This document shows, piece by piece, positions 1 to 13,600 of a stretch of DNA of 64,000 nucleotides. The position numbers and the translations under genes were made by a program. The stretch comes from Drosophila miranda (taxonomy: Eukaryota; Arthropoda; Insecta; Diptera; Drosophilidae): NCBI RefSeq assembly GCF_003369915.1, contig NC_046677.1, forward strand, positions 11,718,001 to 11,782,000, in the 5' to 3' direction. The number at the start of each line of letters is the position of its first letter. Position 1 is the first letter of the stretch. A model generated the notes under the pieces. That model saw only the letters and a program-made list of their open reading frames with translations, was not told the DNA's origin and ran no database searches.

Positions 1-156
1 TGAGTATTCGACGAATTCTCAATTGATTAATTCCATTTTAAAGTTTTTACAAGAATTGATTTGTGACGCTTTGCCAATTTTAACATATTAATATATATAT
101 TATTTTCAGACGATGATCGCTTTATATCCCTGTACTGAAAAGAAGTGAGCCCTCGG

Positions 157-845
157 CAAGATGTATGAACGATTTAAGCCCACATTTTCAGTTTTTTACC
201 AGGTTAGATTTGCGAAACGTTGAGTTTAGGTCGTATCACAGCTCTAACCTGGCAATTTTGCTTGAAAAATACCTCGTTTTAGAACATTTTGAGATACGCG
301 CACAATTTTCAAGTGATCGAAGACAGTTTAATAAAGAAAATACAAAATTTGCATTTCACTTTAGAAATACAAAGCATGTGTGGTATTTTATCTCATACAT
401 ATCTTGTGTTTCTAGGTCAAATGTGAGTACTCGACGAATTCCCAATTGAGAAGACCCCGTTTTAAGTTTGTTACCAGGTCGATTGAAAAATACCTATATT
501 TGAAGAAGAATATATACAAAAAGAGTGGTGATATTGAAAATGAAAGTGTTTCCCCGGCCAAACGCACATTCGTGCTAAATGGCACACAGTTGATTTATGT
601 TATTTTCTAGTTCATAAGTCCCTTGAGTGCCATAGAGCAAGATGTGTGATGTATCCTCATGTATCCTTTGCATATCTTCGATCAAGATATGAGTATTCGA
701 CGAATTCTCAATTGATTAATTCCATTTTAATGTTTTTACAAGAATTGATTTGTGACGCTTTGCCAATTTTAACATATTAATATATATATTATTTTCAGAC
801 GATGATCGCTTTATATCCCTGTACTGAAAAGAAGTGAGCCCTCGG
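157..845 (+). repeat. Representative 689 bp unit made of three diverged monomers (A, B, C)
   Basis: Three sub-repeats share one core but differ in length. Monomer A starts about 157 (AAGATGTATGAACGATTTAA) and runs about 261 bp. Monomer B starts about 418 (TCAAATGTGAGTACTCGACG) and runs about 266 bp. Monomer C starts about 684 (TCAAGATATGAGTATTCGAC) and runs about 162 bp. In each, the opening is followed by a CCCAATTG-like block, a TTTxAAGTTTxTTACxAG block and a GATTTG or GATTG block. B lacks about 50-60 bp that A has after that point but rejoins at GAAAAATACCT. C ends in an AT-rich stretch with the palindrome AATATATATATT. The unit is therefore a higher-order repeat derived from an ancestral monomer of about 260 bp. 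Boundaries are by eye. Confidence 0.8.
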
Positions 846-853
846 CAAGATGT

Positions 854-1526
854 ATGAACGATTTAAGCCCACATTTTCAGTTTTTTACCAGGTTAGATTT
901 GCGAAACGTTGAGTTTAGGTCGTATCACAGCTCTAACCTGGCAATTTTGCTTGAAAAATACCTCGTTTTAGAACATTTTGAGATACGCGCACATTTTTCA
1001 AGTGATCGAAGACAGTTTAATAAAGAAAATACAAAATTTGCATTTCACTTTAGAAACACAAAGCATGTGTGGTATTTTATCTTATACATATCTTGTGTTT
1101 CTAGATCAAATGTGAGTACTCGACGAATTCCCAATTGAGAAGTCCCAGTTTTAAGTTTGTTACCAGGTCGATTGAAAAATACCTATATTTGAAGAAGAAT
1201 ATATACAAAATGAGTGGTGATCTTGAAAATGAAATGCACATTCGTGCTATTTGGCCAACAGTTGATTTATGTTATTTTCTAATTCATAAATCTCTTGTGT
1301 GCCATACAGCAAGATGTGTGCTTTATCCTCACGTATCCTTTGCATGGCTTAGATCAAGATATGAGTAATCGACGAATTCTCAATTGAGTAATTCCAGCTT
1401 AAAGTTTGTTACAAGAATGGATTTGTGACGCTTTGCCAATTTTAACATATTAATATATATATTATTTTCAGACGATGATCGCTTTATATCCCTGTACTGA
1501 AAAGAAGTGAGCCCTCGGCAAGATGT
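854..1526 (+). repeat. Representative short-class unit (673 bp)
   Basis: In short units monomer B reads GATCTTGAAAATGAAATGCA and lacks the 17-18 bp segment (AGTGTTTCCCCGGCCAA) present in long units. This accounts for the 672/673 versus 689 bp difference. Two sub-types exist. In one, monomer C reads AGTAATCGACGAATTCTCAA followed by GAGTAATTCCAGC (for example units 854, 2216, 6318, 9748, 15228, 28159). In the other, C is the long-class type with TATTCGACG and GATTAATTCCATT (for example units 4268, 11800, 16591, 19327-20671, 25469, 26141). The second sub-type looks like a recombinant of short B with long C. Confidence 0.8.
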
Positions 1527-4500
1527 ATGAACGATTTAAGCCCACATTTTCAGTTTTTTACCAGGTTAGATTTGCGAAACGTTGAGTTTAGGTCGTATCA
1601 CAGCTCTAACCTGGCAATTTTGCTTGAAAAATACCTCATTTTAGAACATTTTGAGATACGCGCACATTTTTCAAGTGATCGAAGACAGTTTAATAAAGAA
1701 AATACAAAATTTGCATTTCACTTTAGAAACACAAAGCATGTGTGGTATTTTATCTCATACATATCTTGTGTTTCTAGGTCAAATGTGAGTACTCGACGAA
1801 TTCCCAATTGAGAAGACCCCGTTTTAAGTTTGTTACCAGGTCGATTGAAAAATACCTATATTTGAAGAAGAATATATACAAAAAGAGTGGTGATATTGAA
1901 AATGAAAGTGTTTCCCCGGCCAAACGCACATTCGTGCTAAATGGCACACAGTTGATTTATGTTATTTTCTAGTTCATAAGTCCCTTGAGTGCCATAGAGC
2001 AAGATGTGTGATGTATCCTCATGTATCCTTTGCATATCTTCGATCAAGATATGAGTATTCGACGAATTCTCAATTGATTAATTCCATTTTAATGTTTTTA
2101 CAAGAATTGATTTGTGACGCTTTGCCAATTTTAACATATTAATATATATATTATTTTCAGACGATGATCGCTTTATATCCCTGTACTGAAAAGAAGTGAG
2201 CCCTCGGCAAGATGTATGAACGATTTAAGCCCACATTTTCAGTTTTTTACCAGGTTAGATTTGCGAAACGTTGAGTTTAGGTCGTATCACAGCTCTAACC
2301 TGGCAATTTTGCTTGAAAAATACCTCGTTTTAGAACATTTTGAGATACGCGCACATTTTTCAAGTGATCGAATACAGTTTAATAAAGAAAATACAAAATT
2401 TGCATTTCACTTTAGAAACACAAAGCATGTGTGGTATTTTATCTCATACATATCTTGTGTTTCTAGATCAAATGTGAGTACTCGACGAATTCCCAATTGA
2501 GAAGTCCCAGTTTTAAGTTTGTTACCAGGTCGATTGAAAAATACCTATATTTGAAGAAGAATATATACAAAATGAGTGGTGATCTTGAAAATGAAATGCA
2601 CATTCGTGCTATTTGGCCAACAGTTGATTTATGTTATTTTCTAATTCATAAATCTCTTGTGTGCCATACAGCAAGATGTGTGCTTTATCCTCACGTATCC
2701 TTTGCATGGCTTAGATCAAGATATGAGTAATCGACGAATTCTCAATTGAGTAATTCCAGCTTAAAGTTTGTTACAAGAATGGATTTGTGACGCTTTGCCA
2801 ATTTTAACATATTAATATATATATTATTTTCAGACGATGATCGCTTTATATCCCTGTACTGAAAAGAAGTGAGCCCTCGGCAAAATGTATGAACGATTTA
2901 AGGCCCACATTTTCAGTTTTTTACCAGGTTAGATTTGCGAAACGTTGAGTTTAGGTCGTATCACAGCTCTAACCTGGCAATTTTGCTTGAAAAATACCTC
3001 CTTTTAGAACATTTTGAGATACGCGCACAATTTTCAAGTGATCGAAGACAGTTTAATAAAGAAAATACAAAATTTGCATTTCACTTTAGAAATACAAAGC
3101 ATGTGTGGTATTTTATCTCATACATATCTTGTGTTTCTAGGTCAAATGTGAGTACTCGACGAATTCCCAATTGAGAAGACCCCGTTTTAAGTTTGTTACC
3201 AGGTCGATTGAAAAATACCTATATTTGAAGAAGAATATATACAAAAAGAGTGGTGATATTGAAAATGAAAGTGTTTCCCCGGCCAAAAGCACATTCGTGC
3301 TAAATGGCAAACAGTTGATTTATGTTATTTTCTAGTTCATAAGTCCCTTGAGTGCCATAGAGCAAGATGTGTGATGTATCCTCATGTATCCTTTGCATAT
3401 CTTCGATCAAGATATGAGTATTCGACGAATTCTCAATTGATTAATTACATTTTAAAGTTTTTACAAGAATTGATTTGTGACGCTTTGCCAATTTTAACAT
3501 ATTAATATATATATTATTTTCAGACGATGATCGCTTTATATCCCTGTACTGAAAAGAAGTGAGCCCTCGGCAAGATGTATGAACGATTTAAGACCACATT
3601 TTCAGTTTTTTACCAGGTTAGATTTGCGAAACGTTGAGTTTAGGTCGTATCACAGCTCTAACCTGGCAATTTTGCTTGAAAAATACCTCCTTTTAGAACA
3701 TTTTGAGATACGCGCACAATTTTCAAGTGATCGAAGACAGTTTAATAAAGAAAATACAAAATTTGCATTTCACTTTAGAAATACAAATCATGTGTGGTAT
3801 TTTATCTCATACATTTCTTGTGTTTCTAGGTCAAATGTGAGTACTCGACGAATTCCCAATTGAGAAGACCCCGTTTTAAGTTTGTTACCAGGTCGATTGA
3901 AAAATACCTATATTTGAAGAAGAATATATACAAAAAGAGTGGTGATATTGAAAATGAAAGTGTTTCCCCGACCAAACGCACATTCGTGCTAAATGGCAAA
4001 CAGTTGATTTATGTTATTTTCTAGTTCATAAGTCCCTTGAGTGCCATAGAGCAAGATGTGTGATGTATCCTCATGTATCCTTTGCATATCTTCGATCAAG
4101 ATATGAGTATTCGACGAATTCTCAATTGATTAATTACATTTTAAAGTTTTTACAAGAATTGATTTGTGACGCTTTGCCAATTTTAACATATTAATATATA
4201 TATTATTTTCAGACGATGATCGCTTTATATCCCTGTACTGAAAAGAAGTGAGCCCTCGGCAAGATGTATGAACGATTTAAGCCCACATTTTCAGTTTTTT
4301 ACCAGGTTAGATTTGCGAAACGTTGAGTTTAGGTCGTATCACAGCTCTAACCTGGCAATTTTGCTTGAAAAATACCTCGTTTTAGAACATTTTGAGATAC
4401 GCGCACATTTTTCAAGTGATCGAAGACAGTTTAATAAAGAAAATACAAAATTTGCATTTCACTTTAGAAATACAAAGCATGTGTGGTATTTTATCTCATA

Positions 4501-7500
4501 CATATCTTGTGTTTCTAGGTCAAATGTGAGTACTCGACGAATTCCCAATTGAGAAGACCCAGTTTTAAGTTTGTTACCAGGTCGATTGAAAATTACCTAT
4601 ATTTGAAGAAGAATATATACAAAATGAGTGGTGATCTTGAAAATGAAATGCACATTCGTGCTATTTGGCCAACAGTTGATTTATGTTATTTTCTAATTCA
4701 TAAATCTCTTGTGTGCCATACAGCAAGATGTGTGCTTTATCCTCATGTATCCTTTGCATATCTTCGATCAAGATATGAGTATTCGACGAATTCTCAATTG
4801 ATTAATTCCATTTTAAAGTTTTTACAAGAATTGATTTGTGACGCTTTGCCAATTTTAACATATTAATATATATATTATTTTCAGACGATGATCGCTTTAT
4901 ATCCCTGTACTGAAAAGAAGTGAGCCCTCGGCAAGATGTATGAACGATTTAAGCCCACATTTTCAGTTTTTTACCAGGTTAGATTTGCGAAACGTTGAGT
5001 TTAGGTCGTATCACAGCTCTAACCTGGCAATTTTGCTTGAAAAATACCTCGTTTTAGAACATTTTGAGATACGCGCACATTTTTCAAGTGATCGAAGACA
5101 GTTTAATAAAGAAAATACAAAATTTGCATTTCACTTTAGAAATACAAAGCATGTGTGGTATTTTATCTCATACATATCTTGTGTTTCTAGGTCAAATGTG
5201 AGTACTCGACGAATTCCCAATTGAGAAGACCCAGTTTTAAGTTTGTTACCAGGTCGATTGAAAATTACCTATATTTGAAGAAGAATATATACAAAAAGAG
5301 TGGTGATATTGAAAATGAAAGTGTTTCCCCGGCCAAACGCACATTCGTGCTAAATGGCACACAGTTGATTTATGTTATTTTCTAGTTCATAAGTCCCTTG
5401 AGTGCCATAGAGCAAGATGTGTGATGTATCCTCATGTATCCTTTGCATATCTTCGATCAAGATATGAGTATTCGACGAATTCTCAATTGATTAATTACAT
5501 TTTAAAGTTTTTACAAGAATTGATTTGTGACGCTTTGCCAATTTTAACATATTAATATATATATTATTTTCAGACGATGATCGCTTTATATCCCTGTACT
5601 GAAAAGAAGTGAGCCCTCGGCAAGATGTATGAACGATTTAAGCCCACATTTTCAGTTTTTTACCAGATTAGATTTGCGAAACGTAGAGTTTAGGTCGTAT
5701 CACAGCTCTAACCTGGCAATTTTGCTTGAAAAATACCTCCTTTTAGAACATTTTGAGATACGCGCACAATTTTCAAGTGATCGAAGACAGTTTAATAAAG
5801 AAAATACAAAATTTGCATTTCACTTTAGAAATACAAAGCATGTGTGGTATTTTATCTCATACATATCTTGTGTTTCTAGGTCAAATGTGAGTACTCGACG
5901 AATTCCCAATTGAGAAGACCCAGTTTTAAGTTTGTTACCAGGTCGATTGAAAATTACCTATATTTGAAGAAGAATATATACAAAAAGAGTGGTGATATTG
6001 AAAATGAAAGTGTTTCCCCGGCCAAACGCACATTCGTGCTAAATGGCACACAGTTGATTTATGTTATTTTCTAGTTCATAAGTCCCTTGAGTGCCATAGA
6101 GCAAGATGTGTGATGTATCCTCATGTATCCTTTGCATATCTTCGATCAAGATATGAGTATTCGACGAATTCTCAATTGATTAATTCCATTTTAATGTTTT
6201 TACAAGAATTGATTTGTGACGCTTTGCCAATTTTAACATATTAATATATATATTATTTTCAGACGATGATCGCTTTATATCCCTGTACTGAAAAGAAGTG
6301 AGCCCTCGGCAAGATGTATGAACGATTTAAGCCCACATTTTCAGTTTTTTACCAGGTTAGATTTGCGAAACGTTGAGTTTAGGTCGTATCACAGCTCTAA
6401 CCTGGCAATTTTGCTTGAAAAATACCTCGTTTTAGAACATTTTGAGATACGCGCACATTTTTCAAGTGATCGAAGACAGTTTAATAAAGAAAATACAAAA
6501 TTTGCATTTCACTTTAGAAACACAAAGCATGTGTGGTATTTTATCTCATACATATCTTGTGTTTCTAGATCAAATGTGAGTACTCGACGAATTCCCAATT
6601 GAGAAGTCCCAGTTTTAAGTTTGTTACCAGGTCGATTGAAAAATACCTATATTTGAAGAAGAATATATACAAAATGAGTGGTGATCTTGAAAATGAAATG
6701 CACATTCGTGCTATTTGGCCAACAGTTGATTTATGTTATTTTCTAATTCATAAATCTCTTGTGTGCCATACAGCAAGATGTGTGCTTTATCCTCACGTAT
6801 CCTTTGCATGGCTTAGATCAAGATATGAGTAATCGACGAATTCTCAATTGAGTAATTCCAGCTTAAAGTTTGTTACAAGAATGGATTTGTGACGCTTTGC
6901 CAATTTTAACATATTAATATATATATTATTTTCAGACGATGATCGCTTTATATCCCTGTACTGAAAAGAAGTGAGCCCTCGGCAAAATGTATGAACGATT
7001 TAAGGCCCACATTTTCAGTTTTTTACCAGGTTAGATTTGCGAAACGTTGAGTTTAGGTCGTATCACAGCTCTAACCTGGCAATTTTGCTTGAAAAATACC
7101 TCCTTTTAGAACATTTTGAGATACGCGCACAATTTTCAAGTGATCGAAGACAGTTTAATAAAGAAAATACAAAATTTGCATTTCACTTTAGAAATACAAA
7201 GCATGTGTGGTATTTTATCTCATACATATCTTGTGTTTCTAGGTCAAATGTGAGTACTCGACGAATTCCCAATTGAGAAGACCCCGTTTTAAGTTTGTTA
7301 CCAGGTCGATTGAAAAATACCTATATTTGAAGAAGAATATATACAAAAAGAGTGGTGATATTGAAAATGAAAGTGTTTCCCCGGCCAAACGCACATTCGT
7401 GCTAAATGGCACACAGTTGATTTATGTTATTTTCTAGTTCATAAGTCCCTTGAGTGCCATAGAGCAAGATGTGTGATGTATCCTCATGTATCCTTTGCAT

Positions 7501-7680
7501 ATCTTCGATCAAGATATGAGTATTCGACGAATTCTCAATTGATTAATTACATTTTAAAGTTTTTACAAGAATTGATTTGTGACGCTTTGCCAATTTTAAC
7601 ATATTAATATATATATTATTTTCAGACGATGATCGCTTTATATCCCTGTACTGAAAAGAAGTGAGCCCTCGGCAAGATGT

Positions 7681-10600
7681 ATGAACGATTTAAGCCCACA
7701 TTTTCAGTTTTTTACCAGATTAGATTTGCGAAACGTAGAGTTTAGGTCGTATCACAGCTCTAACCTGGCAATTTTGCTTGAAAAATACCTCCTTTTAGAA
7801 CATTTTGAGATACGCGCACAATTTTCAAGTGATCGAAGACAGTTTAATAAAGAAAATACAAAATTTGCATTTCACTTTAGAAATACAAAGCATGTGTGGT
7901 ATTTTATCTCATACATATCTTGTGTTTCTAGGTCAAATGTGAGTACTCGACGAATTCCCAATTGAGAAGACCCAGTTTTAAGTTTGTTACCAGGTCGATT
8001 GAAAATTACCTATATTTGAAGAAGAATATATACAAAAAGAGTGGTGATATTGAAAATGAAAGTGTTTCCCCGGCCAAACGCACATTCGTGCTAAATGGCA
8101 CACAGTTGATTTATGTTATTTTCTAGTTCATAAGTCCCTTGAGTGCCATAGAGCAAGATGTGTGATGTATCCTCATGTATCCTTTGCATATCTTCGATCA
8201 AGATATGAGTATTCGACGAATTCTCAATTGATTAATTCCATTTTAATGTTTTTACAAGAATTGATTTGTGACGCTTTGCCAATTTTAACATATTAATATA
8301 TATATTATTTTCAGACGATGATCGCTTTATATCCCTGTACTGAAAAGAAGTGAGCCCTCGGCAAGATGTATGAACGATTTAAGCCCACATTTTCAGTTTT
8401 TTACCAGGTTAGATTTGCGAAACGTTGAGTTTAGGTCGTATCACAGCTCTAACCTGGCAATTTTGCTTGAAAAATACCTCGTTTTAGAACATTTTGAGAT
8501 ACGCGCACATTTTTCAAGTGATCGAAGACAGTTTAATAAAGAAAATACAAAATTTGCATTTCACTTTAGAAACACAAAGCATGTGTGGTATTTTATCTCA
8601 TACATATCTTGTGTTTCTAGATCAAATGTGAGTACTCGACGAATTCCCAATTGAGAAGACCCCGTTTTAAGTTTGTTACCAGGTCGATTGAAAAATACTT
8701 ATATTTGAAGAAGAATATATACAAAAAGAGTGGTGATATTGAAAATGAAAGTGTTTCCCCGGCCAAACGCACATTCGTGCTAAATGGCACACAGTTGATT
8801 TATGTTATTTTCTAGTTCATAAGTCCCTTGAGTGCCATAGAGCAAGATGTGTGATGTATCCTCATGTATCCTTTGCATATCTTCGATCAAGATATGAGTA
8901 TTCGACGAATTCTCAATTGATTAATTCCATTTTAATGTTTTTACAAGAATTGATTTGTGACGCTTTGCCAATTTTAACATATTAATATATATATTATTTT
9001 CAGACGATGATCGCTTTATATCCCTGTACTGAAAAGAAGTGAGCCCTCGGCAAGATGTATGAACGATTTAAGCCCACATTTTCAGTTTTTTACCAGGTTA
9101 GATTTGCGAAACGTTGAGTTTAGGTCGTATCACAGCTCTAACCTGGCAATTTTGCTTGAAAAATACCTCGTTTTAGAACATTTTGAGATACGCGCACATT
9201 TTTCAAGTGATCGAAGACAGTTTAATAAAGAAAATACAAAATTTGCATTTCACTTTAGAAATACAAAGCATGTGTGGTATTTTATCTCATACATATCTTG
9301 TGTTTCTAGGTCAAATGTGAGTACTCGACGAATTCCCAATTGAGAAGACCCCGTTTTAAGTTTGTTACCAGGTCGATTGAAAAATACCTATATTTGAAGA
9401 AGAATATATACAAAAAGAGTGGTGATATTGAAAATGAAAGTGTTTCCCCGGCCAAACGCACATTCGTGCTAAATGGCACACAGTTGATTTATGTTATTTT
9501 CTAGTTCATAAGTCCCTTGAGTGCCATAGAGCAAGATGTGTGATGTATCCTCATGTATCCTTTGCATATCTTCGATCAAGATATGAGTATTCGACGAATT
9601 CTCAATTGATTAATTACATTTTAAAGTTTTTACAAGAATTGATTTGTGACGCTTTGCCAATTTTAACATATTAATATATATATTATTTTCAGACGATGAT
9701 CGCTTTATATCCCTGTACTGAAAAGAAGTGAGCCCTCGGCAAGATGTATGAACGATTTAAGCCCACATTTTCAGTTTTTTACCAGGTTAGATTTGCGAAA
9801 CGTTGAGTTTAGGTCGTATCACAGCTCTAACCTGGCAATTTTGCTTGAAAAATACCTCGTTTTAGAACATTTTGAGATACGCGCACATTTTTCAAGTGAT
9901 CGAAGACAGTTTAATAAAGAAAATACAAAATTTGCATTTCACTTTAGAAACACAAAGCATGTGTGGTATTTTATCTCATACATATCTTGTGTTTCTAGAT
10001 CAAATGTGAGTACTCGACGAATTCCCAATTGAGAAGTCCCAGTTTTAAGTTTGTTACCAGGTCGATTGAAAAATACCTATATTTGAAGAAGAATATATAC
10101 AAAATGAGTGGTGATCTTGAAAATGAAATGCACATTCGTGCTATTTGGCCAACAGTTGATTTATGTTATTTTCTAATTCATAAATCTCTTGTGTGCCATA
10201 CAGCAAGATGTGTGCTTTATCCTCACGTATCCTTTGCATGGCTTAGATCAAGATATGAGTAATCGACGAATTCTCAATTGAGTAATTCCAGCTTAAAGTT
10301 TGTTACAAGAATGGATTTGTGACGCTTTGCCAATTTTAACATATTAATATATATATTATTTTCAGACGATGATCGCTTTATATCCCTGTACTGAAAAGAA
10401 GTGAGCCCTCGGCAAAATGTTTGAACGATTTAAGGCCCACATTTTCAGTTTTTTACCAGGTTAGATTTGCGAAACGTTGAGTTTAGGTCGTATCACAGCT
10501 CTAACCTGGCAATTTTGCTTGAAAAATACCTCCTTTTAGAACATTTTGAGATACGCGCACAATTTTCAAGTGATCGAAGACAGTTTAATAAAGAAAATAC

Positions 10601-13600
10601 AAAATTTGCATTTCACTTTAGAAACACAAAGCATGTGTGGTATTTTATCTCATACATATCTTGTGTTTCTAGGTCAAATGTGAGTACTCGACGAATTCCC
10701 AATTGAGAAGACCCCGTTTTAAGTTTGTTACCAGGTCGATAGAAAAATACCTATATTTGAAGAAGAATATATACAAAAAGAGTGGTGATATTGAAAATGA
10801 AAGTGTTTCCCCGGCCAAACGCACATTCGTGCTAAATGGCACACAGTTGATTTATGTTATTTTCTAGTTCATAAGTCCCTTGAGTGCCATAGAGCAAGAT
10901 GTGTGATGTATCCTCATGTATCCTTTGCATATCTTCGATCAAGATATGAGTATTCGACGAATTCTCAATTGATTAATTCCATTTTAATGTTTTTACAAGA
11001 ATTGATTTGTGACGCTTTGCCAATTTTAACATATTAATATATATATTATTTTCAGACGATGATCGCTTTATATCCCTGTACTGAAAAGAAGTGAGCCCTC
11101 GGCAAGATGTATGAACGATTTAAGCCCACATTTTCAGTTTTTTACCAGGTTAGATTTGCGAAACGTTGAGTTTAGGTCGTATCACAGCTCTAACCTGGCA
11201 ATTTTGCTTAAAAAATACCTCGTTTTAGAACATTTTGAGATACGCGCACAATTTTCAAGTGATCGAAGACAGTTTAATAAAGAAAATACAAAATTTGCAT
11301 TTCACTTTAGAAATACAAAGCATGTGTGGTATTTTATCTCATACATATCTTGTGTTTCTAGGTCAAATGTGAGTACTCGACGAATTCCCAATTGAGAAGA
11401 CCCCGTTTTAAATTTGTTACCAGGTCGATTGAAAAATACCTATATTTGAAGAAGAATATATACAAAAAGAATGGTGATATTGAAAATGAAAGTGTTTCCC
11501 CGACCAAACGCACATTCGTGCTAAATGGCACACAGTTGATTTATGTTATTTTCTAGTTCATAAGTCCCTTGAGTGCCATAGAGCAAGATGTGTGATGTAT
11601 CCTCATGTATCCTTTGCATATCTTCGATCAAGATATGAGTATTCGACGAATTCTCAATTGATTAATTCCATTTTAAAGTTTTTACAAGAATTGATTAGTG
11701 ACGCTTTGCCAATTTTAACATATTAATATATATATTATTTTCAGACGATGATCGCTTTATATCCCTGTACTGAAAAGAAGTGAGCCCTCGGCAAGATGTA
11801 TGAACGATTTAAGCCCACATTTTCAGTTTTTTACCAGGTTAGATTGGCGAAACGTTGAGTTTAGGTCGTATCACAGCTCTAACCTGGCAATTTTGCTTGA
11901 AAAATACCTCGTTTTAGAACATTTTGAGATACGCGCACATTTTTCAAGTGATCGAAGACAGTTTAATAAAGAAAATACAAAATTTGCATTTCACTTTAGA
12001 AACACAAAGCATGTGTGGTATTTTATCTCATACATATCTTGTGTTTCTAGATCAAATGTGAGTACTCGACGAATTCCCAATTGAGAAGTCCCAGTTTTAA
12101 GTTTGTTACCAGGTCGATTGAAAAATACCTATATTTGAAGAAGAATATATACAAAATGAGTGGTGATCTTGAAAATGAAATGCACATTCGTGCTATTTGG
12201 CCAACAGTTGATTTATGTTATTTTCTAATTCATAAATCTCTTGTGTGCCATACAGCAAGATGTGTGCTTTATCCTCATGTATCCTTTGCATGGCTTAGAT
12301 CAAGATATGAGTATTCGACGAATTCTCAATTGATTAATTCCATTTTAAAGTTTTTACAAGAATTGATTTGTGACGCTTTGCCAATTTTAACATATTAATA
12401 TATATATTATTTTCAGACGATGATCGCTTTATATCCCTGTACTGAAAAGAAGTGAGCCCTCGGCAAGATGTATGAACGATTTAAGCCCACATTTTCAGTT
12501 TTTTACCAGGTTAGATTTGCGAAACGTTGAGTTTAGGTCGTATCACAGCTCTAACCTGGCAATTTTGCTTAAAAAATACCTCGTTTTAGAACATTTTGAG
12601 ATACGCGCACAATTTTCAAGTGATCGAAGACAGTTTAATAAAGAAAATACAAAATTTGCATTTCACTTTAGAAATACAAAGCATGTGTGGTATTTTATCT
12701 CATACATATCTTGTGTTTCTAGGTCAAATGTGAGTACTCGACGAATTCCCAATTGAGAAGACCCCGTTTTAAATTTGTTACCAGGTCGATTGAAAAATAC
12801 CTATATTTGAAGAAGAATATATACAAAAAGAGTGGTGATATTGAAAATGAAAGTGTTTCCCCGGCCAAACGCACATTCGTGCTAAATGGCACACAGTTGA
12901 TTTATGTTATTTTCTAGTTCATAAGTCCCTTGAGTGCCATAGAGCAAAATGTGTGATGTATCCTCATGTATCCTTTGCATATCTTCGATCAAGATATGAG
13001 TATTCGACGAATTCTCAATTGATTAATTACATTTTAAAGTTTTTACAAGAATTGATTTGTGACGCTTTGCCAATTTTAACATATTAATATATATATTATT
13101 TTCAGACGATGATCGCTTTATATCCCTGTACTGAAAAGAAGTGAGCCCTCGGCAAGATGTATGAACGATTTAAGCCCACATTTTCAGTTTTTTACCAGGT
13201 TAGATTTGCGAAACGTAGAGTTTAGGTCGTATCACAGCTCTAACCTGGCAATTTTGCTTGAAAAATACCTCCTTTTAGAACATTTTGAGATACGCGCACA
13301 ATTTTCAAGTGATCGAAGACAGTTTAATAAAGAAAATACAAAATTTGCATTTCACTTTAGAAATACAAAGCATGTGTGGTATTTTATCTCATACATATCT
13401 TGTGTTTCTAGGTCAAATGTGAGTACTCGACGAATTCCCAATTGAGAAGACCCAGTTTTAAGTTTGTTACCAGGTCGATTGAAAATTACCTATATTTGAA
13501 GAAGAATATATACAAAAAGAGTGGTGATATTGAAAATGAAAGTGTTTCCCCGGCCAAACGCACATTCGTGCTAAATGGCACACAGTTGATTTATGTTATT

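Noticed and set aside
165..449. 94-codon open frame conserved in most satellite units as a possible gene family
   Set aside because: It is open because the units are nearly identical. Several units break it by 1-bp indels (2889, 6991, 10421, 15901, 17263, 28832). In old edge copies (30533, 34554) the differences I can see are mostly amino-acid changing, with few silent ones, so there is no sign of protein-level constraint.
1135..1368. 77- to 110-codon frames over monomers B and C, and 70-codon antisense frames
   Set aside because: They start at TTG, change length with each indel class, and lie over repeat sequence with no coding character.
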